From positions 1 through 5,508 of the forward strand of contig DAIRSE010000059.1 of assembly GCA_036804525.1 (NCBI GenBank): 5,508 bases of DNA. Reading direction: 5' to 3'. A model generated the notes under the pieces. The model worked only from the letters and a program-made list of their open reading frames with translations. It did no database searches and had not been told where the DNA came from. The stretch's first letter is position 1. Each line of letters opens with the position of its first letter. This DNA comes from JBFLVT01 sp036804525 (GTDB lineage: Bacteria > Bacillota > Desulfotomaculia > Desulfotomaculales > JASEER01). The position numbers and the translations under genes were made by a program. Shown one piece after another: positions 1 to 4,145 of the stretch.

Positions 1-210
1 GAAGGCACATTGATCATCGCCTGCCGGGAACATGCGGCCCAGGCGATTGTCGATGCCTTAGCGCGCAAAGAGATCGCTTCCTCCGTAGTAGGTCAACCAA
101 CCGGGCCGGAGAAAGGAATGGTTATTATCGACAGAGGAAGGGAGGCAAGGTTAGAGCATCCCGTAGTCGATCCGTTCTGGCAGACGTTCAATAAGGCCCG
201 TGGCTGTTAG
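1..210 (+). CDS. AIR synthase-related / HypE-like protein, C-terminal end (5' partial)
   Basis: The gene enters from the left edge in frame 1 and stops with TAG at 208-210, leaving about 69 residues. The visible part begins EGTLIIA, continues through a helix (HAAQAIVDAL) and VVGQPTGPEKGMVII, and ends with HPVVDPFW. This is the usual layout of the C-terminal alpha/beta ATP-binding subdomain of the AIR synthase/HypE superfamily: a strand 'GTLLIA', a helix, 'IG.VT....G' and a closing 'P..DP.W'. Known members use ATP on an amide or carboxamide substrate, for example PurM in purine synthesis and HypE in making the cyanide ligands of [NiFe] hydrogenase. Tails of this length are more typical of the HypE-like 'AIR synthase related' proteins than of PurM. 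The N-terminal metal and ATP-binding part lies outside the window, so the exact member cannot be decided. No terminator hairpin with a T-run follows. Confidence 0.7.
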   Translation, partial: EGTLIIACREHAAQAIVDALARKEIASSVVGQPTGPEKGMVIIDRGREARLEHPVVDPFWQTFNKARGC

Positions 211-488
211 TTGCACACCCGTCCCCTCACTGTTTCCTGTCCGGCTTCTTGGTGTCTGTAGCACGACCGCCCGTGCCCACGCATCATAAGGAAGTGCATC
301 AGGGGGCAAAGTAGAACTATCACTAACAAAAGGTAGTTGGAGTTAAACAGGTCTAACCGGTATCACCTCCCGTGACTCAAGATTGCCAAGAGAGCTTGTA
401 ACAGCCCAAGGTCAAAAGCTTTACATTAATGTCACAGTTGGGTTTGAGGGTTATCCCTTTCTGCTTCTGCTCCCCAAAAACAAGGCTC
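211..488. other. Intergenic spacer without a recognisable gene
   Basis: No open frame here has coding character, and I found no tRNA-like fold. Two pieces stand out. ACCCGTCCCCTCACTG (near 217-232) resembles C-rich motifs I have seen beside REP-associated transposase remnants in clostridia. On the minus strand a strong Shine-Dalgarno-like GGGAGGTGATACC (complement of roughly 360-372) has no open frame behind it. Both look like debris rather than working elements. Confidence 0.4.
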
Positions 489-709
489 AAGGGGCTGTTG
501 AAAGACTTCGCCCAGCTTTGTCACGCTCGCCGCCCAGTGCTCACGTACCGGACTGAAGCACTGGGCATTAGGTATTAAGCATTAGGATTCAGAAGTTCGG
601 ATTCGGCAAGACCGAATCCGTTCAACAATGACCTACAGCCTATAACAGCCATTAGGCCTTCCGCGCCATGCTTGTTTTTGAACAGCCCCCATTTTTTCAA
701 CAGGCCCTT
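489..709. repeat. MITE-like repeat with terminal inverted repeats and two internal hairpins
   Basis: The left end AAGGGGCTGTTGAAA (489-503) is matched inversely by 695-709 at 14 of 15 positions. It is also matched inversely by a second copy at 677-689 (12 of 13 against 491-503). Inside are two perfect 9-bp stems: GCCCAGTGC (532-540) with GCACTGGGC (558-566), and CGGATTCGG (598-606) with CCGAATCCG (612-620). GCATTAGG is repeated directly at 565-572 and 579-586. There is no coding frame. GGGGCTGTTGAAA-type ends occur on some insertion sequences, so a non-autonomous element of about 200-220 bp is likely. No target-site duplication is visible at either candidate boundary. The paired right ends could mean a nested or partly duplicated copy. 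Confidence 0.55.
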
Positions 710-730
710 TAAGCAAGTGACTTTCATTAG

Positions 731-772
731 TACCTAAGGGAGTGCTATAATTATTACTGCTTTACTTAGGTA
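731..772 (+). promoter_or_regulatory. Extended -10 promoter enclosed by an 8-bp inverted repeat
   Basis: TATAAT lies at 746-751 and is preceded by TGC (743-745), giving the extended -10 form TGnTATAAT. The -35 region is poor (TTTCAT at 722-727 with 18-bp spacing), as is common for extended -10 promoters. TACCTAAG (731-738) and CTTAGGTA (765-772) form a perfect inverted repeat with centres 34 bp apart, about three helical turns, on either side of the -10. The predicted transcript start is near 758, about 30 bp before the downstream gene. The repeat could be an operator, with a dimer binding on each side of the polymerase site, or a transcript hairpin. The promoter is the firmer call. Confidence 0.55.
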
Positions 773-788
773 TTGGGGGTCATATACC

Positions 789-1475
789 TTGGTGCGTATC
801 CTTGTTGCGGACGACGAGGAGAAGCTTCGTAGCGTGGTTGCTTCCTACCTCGAACGCGAGGGGTTTAACATTAGGCAGGCAGCGAACGGCAGAGAGGCTA
901 TGGCAGCGGTCCAGCAGGACACCTTTAACCTGGTCATCCTGGACCTGATGATGCCGGAGATCGACGGGTGGTCCGTACTGCGGGAACTGCGTAAGGAGTC
1001 CAACGTACCGGTCATTCTGCTTACTGCCCGTGGTGATGAGGTCGACCGAGTACTCGGATTGGAGCTCGGCGCTGACGATTACGTAACCAAACCGTTTGGC
1101 TACAGCGACGAGCTGCCACTTGTTTATACGGACAGGGAACGGTTGGAGCAGGTTTTGATCAACCTCCTGGCCAATGCCGCCAGATACACTCCCCGAGGGG
1201 GCAGAATCAGGGTTGGTGCTGAATCTGACGGTAAGACCGTCCGAATCGGCGTAGAGGATAACGGTCCCGGTATTGATCCAGAGGACGTGCCGTTTGTCTT
1301 CGAACGCTTCTACAAGGCCGACCGCTCGCGTACCCGGAGCCAGGGAGCAGGCACAGGACTCGGGCTGGCTATTGTCAAGAGTATTACTGAGAACTTGGGA
1401 GGCAAGGTATCCGTAACAAGCACCCCGGGCCACGGTGCCCGCTTCACGGTCGAACTGCCGCTGGGAGACCGTTAA
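789..1475 (+). CDS. Response-regulator receiver fused directly to histidine-kinase ATPase domain (apparent internal-deletion hybrid)
   Basis: Residues 1-103 are an OmpR-type receiver: acidic pocket D8/D9, phosphoacceptor D52 in LDLMMPEIDG, T79 in LLTA, and K101 in VTKPF. Residue 104 onward is the catalytic ATPase (HATPase_c) domain of a sensor kinase: N box LINLLANAARYTP (123-135), G1 DNGPGI (157-162), F box FVFERFYKADRS (169-180) and G2 GTGLGLAIVKS. Between TKPF and the N-box region only about 20 residues remain. The winged-helix output domain, the kinase sensor, its membrane segments, the HAMP domain and the DHp helix with its phosphoacceptor histidine are therefore missing. The simplest reading is an in-frame deletion joining an adjacent regulator gene and kinase gene near 1097/1098. 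The product could bind ATP and accept a phosphoryl group but lacks the parts needed to autophosphorylate or bind DNA. The TTG start at 789 sits 8 nt after GGGGGT; GTG at 792 is the alternative. Confidence 0.85.
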   Translation: MVRILVADDEEKLRSVVASYLEREGFNIRQAANGREAMAAVQQDTFNLVILDLMMPEIDGWSVLRELRKESNVPVILLTARGDEVDRVLGLELGADDYVTKPFGYSDELPLVYTDRERLEQVLINLLANAARYTPRGGRIRVGAESDGKTVRIGVEDNGPGIDPEDVPFVFERFYKADRSRTRSQGAGTGLGLAIVKSITENLGGKVSVTSTPGHGARFTVELPLGDR

Positions 1476-1506
1476 AAAACTGCACTCCCGCTTAGCCGGA
1501 AAACGC

Positions 1507-1650
1507 GTGGTGATAATACGGTTTTGGGGCGGGAAAGAAACCGTCCAGATTCAGGAGCCGCTGGCCGCTCTGATGCTTCGCTACGCCAGAGGCGAGATCG
1601 GCGAGGAGGAGTACCGTCGCATTAAAGAGGACCTTGAGAAAGACAGGTAG
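1507..1650 (+). CDS. Small SHOCT-like domain protein
   Basis: The coding signal lies in the last 30 or so residues: EPLAALMLRYARGEIGEEE followed by YRRIKEDL. This fits the SHOCT (short C-terminal) motif, whose family pattern is roughly 'LE.L..RYARGEI.EEEYE..K..L'. SHOCT motifs usually cap larger or membrane-anchored small proteins and may mediate oligomerisation. Here nothing resembling a membrane helix precedes it. The frame stays open upstream to GTG at 1435, but that part overlaps the kinase gene in another frame and has no ribosome binding site. The GTG pair at 1507/1510 is chosen, behind only a weak GGA at 1497-1499, giving about 47 residues. The start is genuinely uncertain, and the ORF may be the surviving 3' end of a longer gene. 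It lies 31 bp after the hybrid regulator gene and probably shares its transcript. No terminator follows. Confidence 0.45.
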   Translation: MVIIRFWGGKETVQIQEPLAALMLRYARGEIGEEEYRRIKEDLEKDR

Positions 1651-1877
1651 GTCCACACAGTTACGATTTTTGCCACGCAAGTCTCTCAGACCAATACCAA
1701 GGCTGATAATTTGTTAAGCTTTTGAGATATTTGTGTGAGGTCATCGTAAAACCTTTCAGGTAGTCTAAAAAGAAAAAACCACAAAGAGGACTACCGTGCT
1801 TGGTATGTTGTCTATGTTGTCTATGGCCAAGGGTACTCATTTTCAATAGCAAGCGATCTACTCGGTACCTAACCAGC
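1651..1877. other. Spacer with short inverted and tandem repeats; no convincing promoter
   Basis: The spacer is AT-richer than its neighbours. GGTAGTC (1759-1765) and GACTACC (1789-1795) form a perfect 7-bp inverted repeat around an A-rich loop. ATGTTGTCT is tandemly duplicated at 1805-1813 and 1814-1822, followed by another ATG. A micro-ORF of 17 codons (GTG 1796 to TAG 1847-1849) has AGAGGA at 1785-1790, five bases before it, and reads MLGMLSMLSMAKGTHFQ. It could be a leader peptide or the broken start of a transposase. I could not find a good -35/-10 pair for the downstream iron-sulfur gene. Confidence 0.35.
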
Positions 1878-1884
1878 AGAGGTG
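1878..1884 (+). promoter_or_regulatory. Ribosome binding site that fixes a TTG start
   Basis: AGAGGTG matches the anti-Shine-Dalgarno core and lies six bases before TTG at 1891. A GTG at 1882 is inside the ribosome binding site itself, so it cannot be the start. Confidence 0.65.
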
Positions 1885-1890
1885 AATTCA

Positions 1891-2709
1891 TTGGCCGGAT
1901 ACGTACAGCTCAACGAGGATAGGAAGGGCGTGCTGGTTGATCTTACCAAGTGTATAGGCTGCCGCAGTTGCCAGGTGGCCTGTAAGAACTGGCACCGCCT
2001 CCCGGCGGAAAAGACCAACTTTACCAACGATTGGACCACTCCGCCCAAGATCACTGCCACCACCTGGACACGCGTTTCCTTTAATCTTATTGAAGAGCAA
2101 ATTATTGAAGAGCAAAACGGCGTCATCAAGTGGCGGTTTGTAAAAAACCAGTGTTTCCATTGCGAAGAGCCTGCTTGCGAATCTGCCTGCTTTGTACGCG
2201 CTTTTACCAAGCTTGCCGACGGGCCGGTTGTCTATAATCCGAAGAAATGTGTCGGCTGCCGTTACTGCATGCTGGCATGCCCGTTCGGGATTCCTGCTTA
2301 CGAGTGGGATAAGGTTTTCCCCAAGGTTCAGAAGTGCGTCTTCTGCAACGACCGTCTGGCGCAAGGACTTGGCCCGGCATGTGCATCGGCTTGCCCGACC
2401 GGCGCTTTGAAGTTTGGTGTCCGCAAAGAACTGCTTGAAGAAGCCAAGCAGCGCATTGCAGCCAGCCCGGGCAAATACCAGCCTACGGTGTACGGCGAGA
2501 AGGAATACGCCGGCACATCCTGGCTGTACATCTCGGACGTTCCGTTCGAGCAGATGGGCTTCAAGACCAATGTTTCCAAGCGGAGCATCCCATCGTACAC
2601 CTGGAGCGTTCTCAAGTGGACCCCGTACATCACTGTTGGTTGGACCGCAGTCCTGGCGGCGCTGTACCTGTATACTAAACCCCGCGGCGAAGTTGAGGAT
2701 GACCACTAG
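1891..2709 (+). CDS. Four-cluster [4Fe-4S] ferredoxin-type electron-transfer subunit (FdnH/FdhB/HybA-like), membrane-anchored
   Basis: The 272-residue protein has sixteen cysteines in four groups: C21/24/27/31 (CIGCRSCQVAC), C88/91/96/100, C120/123/126/130 (CVGCRYCMLACPFGIP), and C149/152/164/168 ending ACPTGALKFG. This is the arrangement of the iron-sulfur subunit of membrane formate dehydrogenases and related molybdopterin oxidoreductases or Hyb-type hydrogenases. That subunit carries electrons from the catalytic subunit to a membrane cytochrome b. A single hydrophobic helix near residues 245-262 would anchor it, as in FdnH and HybA. The opening GVLVDLTKCIGC, W34 and the LPAEKT segment are typical of the formate-dehydrogenase group in Gram-positive anaerobes. 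No signal peptide or twin-arginine motif is present; these subunits normally cross the membrane with their partner. There is no catalytic or cytochrome gene nearby, so it is an orphan here and the physiological partner is unknown. An in-frame 15-bp tandem duplication lies at 2087-2116. Confidence 0.88.
   Translation: MAGYVQLNEDRKGVLVDLTKCIGCRSCQVACKNWHRLPAEKTNFTNDWTTPPKITATTWTRVSFNLIEEQIIEEQNGVIKWRFVKNQCFHCEEPACESACFVRAFTKLADGPVVYNPKKCVGCRYCMLACPFGIPAYEWDKVFPKVQKCVFCNDRLAQGLGPACASACPTGALKFGVRKELLEEAKQRIAASPGKYQPTVYGEKEYAGTSWLYISDVPFEQMGFKTNVSKRSIPSYTWSVLKWTPYITVGWTAVLAALYLYTKPRGEVEDDH
2087..2116 (+). repeat. Perfect 15-bp in-frame tandem duplication
   Basis: TTATTGAAGAGCAAA occurs twice head to tail (2087-2101 and 2102-2116). 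In the protein it gives LIEEQ-IIEEQ-N at residues 66-76, in the linker between the first and second cysteine groups. Because 15 is a multiple of three, the frame is preserved. Confidence 0.9.
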
Positions 2710-2728
2710 GTCTTCCGGCTTGTAAGTT

Positions 2729-2754
2729 CTACTCCGATAAATCCTACTCCGATA
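2729..2754. repeat. 11-bp direct repeat between convergent genes
   Basis: CTACTCCGATA is present at 2729-2739 and again at 2744-2754 (period 15). It lies in the 77-bp gap between the iron-sulfur gene and the convergent minus-strand membrane-protein gene. No terminator-like hairpin is visible in this gap for either gene. Confidence 0.6.
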
Positions 2755-2786
2755 TGCATGGCATCTAACTTAAAAGTTTGTACGAT

Positions 2787-2996
2787 CTATGTCTTCTTAC
2801 GCCAGTTGATGATCCCGTTGACGGCCAGCCAGAACAATCCGCCCACCAACAGATAGACGATGACGGCGGTGGAGATGCCGGGGTCCCAGCGGTACATCAC
2901 CATCGGCCCGATCAGGAGAGCAAAACAAACGGCGACCCCCAGCTTGAAGAAGCCTTCTATCCGGCTGAACATCAGGACCTCGCCGTTGTTTTCCAT
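2787..2996 (-). CDS. Small membrane protein, probably the 3' half of a frameshifted gene
   Basis: The segment reads from ATG at 2996 to TAG at 2787-2789 (69 residues). It begins MENNGEVLMFSRIEG, then has two hydrophobic helices (around FKLGVAVCFALLIGPMV and ISTAVIVYLLVGGLFWLAV) and a basic end NWRKKT. Codon choice is clearly coding, with many CTG, GTC, GCC and ATC. AGGAA lies about five bases before the ATG, so independent translation is possible. The same frame stays open upstream (YAFARNQ) to about 3017, where it joins smoothly to the neighbouring 66-codon segment if one G is removed. A single 142-residue, four-helix protein is therefore more likely than two genes. I do not recognise the family. 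It is convergent with the iron-sulfur gene. Confidence 0.55.
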   Translation of the reverse strand: MENNGEVLMFSRIEGFFKLGVAVCFALLIGPMVMYRWDPGISTAVIVYLLVGGLFWLAVNGIINWRKKT

Positions 2997-3018
2997 CTGA
3001 TTCCTGGCAAACGCATAC

Positions 3019-3216
3019 CGGGTAGAGCTGATACAGCGCCAGGGCGGCCATCATGGTGAGGCTGTAGACGTATGCCGGACGGTAATGGTATTCGTCGGCA
3101 ACATCAAATCCCAGGATATAGGCCGGCACGGTCAGCAGTGTTTCGATCTTGAACAGGGATTCAAGAAGGTCGCGGCTGTTATGAAGGCGCAGGAATTCCA
3201 TATTGAAGGCCACCAA
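3019..3216 (-). pseudogene. 5' half of the frameshifted membrane-protein gene
   Basis: From GTG at 3216 the frame gives 66 residues with clear coding character. It starts MVAFNMEFLRLHNSRDLLES, has a first hydrophobic stretch (IETLLTVPAYILGF), then DEYHYRPAYVYS and a second helix ending LALYQLYP. Past about 3019 this frame continues to 2797, but it is then only an out-of-frame reading of the strongly coding segment in the other frame, with basic, low-complexity residues. Removing one G at 3018/3019 joins ...LYQLYP to YAFARNQMENNGE without a break. TTG at 3219 is an alternative start, with AGGGA upstream. The cause may be a genuine mutation or a sequencing error. The function is unknown; membrane location is inferred from hydrophobicity. 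Confidence 0.6.
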
Positions 3217-3292
3217 GCCCGGTATCCCTATCGGAAGGACAGGAAGATTAGGGGTATTCTTGAACCCTCTGTTCCTCCCCGTCGATCGATCA

Positions 3293-3301
3293 TGCTATAA
3301 T
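3293..3301 (+). promoter_or_regulatory. Extended -10 promoter (TGCTATAAT)
   Basis: TGCTATAAT at 3293-3301 is identical in its nine bases to the element at 743-751. There is no recognisable -35 at 17 bp (TCCTCC there), in keeping with an extended -10 promoter. The predicted start near 3308 gives a leader of about 46 bases to the ATG of the four-helix membrane protein. It sits in the divergent gap between that gene and the minus-strand membrane-protein gene. Confidence 0.5.
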
Positions 3302-3353
3302 AGGCAGAGTGTGCAGGGAATCCGGCCAAGAGGCGCGCGACAAGGAGTGGTCG

Positions 3354-3746
3354 ATGATGTTCAGATACGTTATCGCTTGGGTCCCGATGGTCTTGATTGC
3401 TATCTTCAACGGGGTGCTCCGCGAGATGGGGTATAGAAAATACCTTGGCAAATTGCACGCTCATCAGGTATCCACTCTGACCGCGATCCTGCTGTTTGGA
3501 TTGTATGTTTGGGCGATAATCCGTTTTTGGCGGCCTGAATCGTCCAGACAGGCGATAGCCATCGGTGTGATCTGGCTCGGACTCACCGTTGCCTTTGAGT
3601 TTCTCTTCGGGTACTTTATTATGGGACACCCTTGGAGCAGGCTCCTGCACGACTACAACATACTTGCCGGGCGCCTTTGGCTTCTGGTTTTGGCTTGGGT
3701 CACCGTCGCCCCTTACGTTTTTTATCGCCTGGAGTCAAGGCTTTAG
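3354..3746 (+). CDS. Conserved four-helix integral membrane protein of unknown function
   Basis: The start is ATG at 3354, six to seven bases after AAGGAG (3342-3347); the frame is open back to 3309 but that part has no ribosome binding site. The 130-residue product has four hydrophobic helices at roughly 4-22, 39-58, 67-88 and 106-124. Polar conserved-looking stretches lie between them: FNGVLRE (18-24), LHAHQVSTLT (34-43), FEFLFGYFIMGHPWSRLLHDYN (81-102), and a final PYVFYRL. From memory, the GVLRE..Y, 'AHQ.ST', 'FEF.FG....GHPW..LL.DYN...GR.W' pattern belongs to a small family of uncharacterised membrane proteins found widely in bacteria. I know no function for it. Histidines H35, H37, H92 and H99 together with E82 could form a polar site within the membrane, but that is speculation. 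It appears to be a single-gene transcript. Confidence 0.82.
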   Translation: MMFRYVIAWVPMVLIAIFNGVLREMGYRKYLGKLHAHQVSTLTAILLFGLYVWAIIRFWRPESSRQAIAIGVIWLGLTVAFEFLFGYFIMGHPWSRLLHDYNILAGRLWLLVLAWVTVAPYVFYRLESRL

Positions 3747-3803
3747 TTTTTCAAAATCTGCAGGCTTGCGCTCTTGACTCGCAAAAGGATGAAAGATGGG
3801 TGC

Positions 3804-3909
3804 CAGACACCTGAATTATTAGGTTATTGGCTTTGGCGGCAGGATGCCAATCAGCGGCATTGATTGCGCCTACTCCTCGATAGCCCCGCCAAAATCGTGC
3901 AGGTGTCTG
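3804..3909. repeat. Nested inverted repeats, REP/MITE-like foldback
   Basis: CAGACACCTG (3804-3813) is perfectly complementary to CAGGTGTCTG (3900-3909). Inside it, TTTGGCGG (3832-3839) pairs with CCGCCAAA (3886-3893), and within that CAATCA (3848-3853) pairs with TGATTG (3861-3866). The outer arm is part of GGTGCCAGACACC, close to motifs commonly seen beside REP-associated (Y1-type) transposases. There is no coding signal. A folded mobile or repetitive element is likely; a structured RNA is the alternative. Confidence 0.55.
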
Positions 3910-3945
3910 CGAAACGTGAACGATCTCATTGGCGCGGAAACATCC

Positions 3946-4080
3946 CTATTTGTCCCCCCAAAGACCCCTGATCAGATCATCCCTGGTCATCTTGAGATGC
4001 GCAGCAACATCGGAGAGAATGCGGTTTACGGTTCCCACCCGTAAAGGGTTGTGCCTGCCGAACACATTTGCTTGTTCAGT
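3946..4080 (-). pseudogene. 44-codon coding remnant, possible DNA-binding C-terminal end
   Basis: The minus-strand frame runs from just after a TGA (4081-4083) to TAG (3946-3948) and has no start codon with a ribosome binding site. It includes VGTVNRILSDVAAHLKMTRD and ends RGLWGDK. The ILSDVAAHLKMTRDDLIRG part resembles the short helical 'I...VA..F.V...DL.G' segment seen at the C-terminus of DnaA-like or transposase-associated helix-turn-helix domains. That is only a resemblance. Its position beside the foldback element fits the debris of a REP-associated transposase. Alternatively it is a chance open stretch. Confidence 0.3.
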
Positions 4081-4145
4081 TCAGCATCACTGCTGTCGAA
4101 TAACTGTTTAAAGGATCGTACCGGCAAGATGGCGGTGAGATGACA

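Larger units (their letters stand above)
3747..4139. other. Gene-free spacer of about 390 bp containing repeat and gene debris
   Basis: Apart from the foldback at 3804-3909 and the coding remnant at 3946-4080, nothing functional is visible. The four-helix gene has no T-run terminator. TTGCG...CGCAA near 3765-3785 is a weak stem only. I found no good promoter for the downstream calcium-loop gene. Confidence 0.45.

Noticed and set aside
489..709. CRISPR array or tRNA cluster suggested by repeated hairpins
   Set aside because: The repeats are inverted ends and unrelated stems without equal-length spacers, and no cloverleaf or CCA end is present.
780..1433. Long minus-strand open frame (217 codons) antisense to the regulator gene
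   Set aside because: It is the shadow of a gene with clear receiver and ATPase motifs on the plus strand; its translation shows no domain pattern.
1435..1506. Upstream extension of the SHOCT-like ORF from GTG 1435
   Set aside because: It overlaps the coding end of the kinase domain in another frame, has no ribosome binding site and does not resemble the family.
1888..2706. Minus-strand open frame spanning the whole iron-sulfur gene
   Set aside because: The plus strand has sixteen correctly spaced cysteines and a good ribosome binding site. The antisense frame is a by-product of GC-rich third positions.
2797..3018. Continuation of the 3216 minus-strand frame past the proposed frameshift
   Set aside because: The residues become basic and low-complexity and mirror the strongly coding frame that begins YAFARNQ, so this part is out of frame.
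3228..3650. 140-codon minus-strand frame over the four-helix membrane protein
   Set aside because: It is antisense to a gene with ribosome binding site, promoter and conserved motifs, and has no recognisable pattern of its own.
3844..4044. Plus-strand 66-codon frame in the repeat-bearing spacer
   Set aside because: There is no ribosome binding site, and the translation is proline/serine-rich noise overlapping the foldback and the minus-strand remnant.
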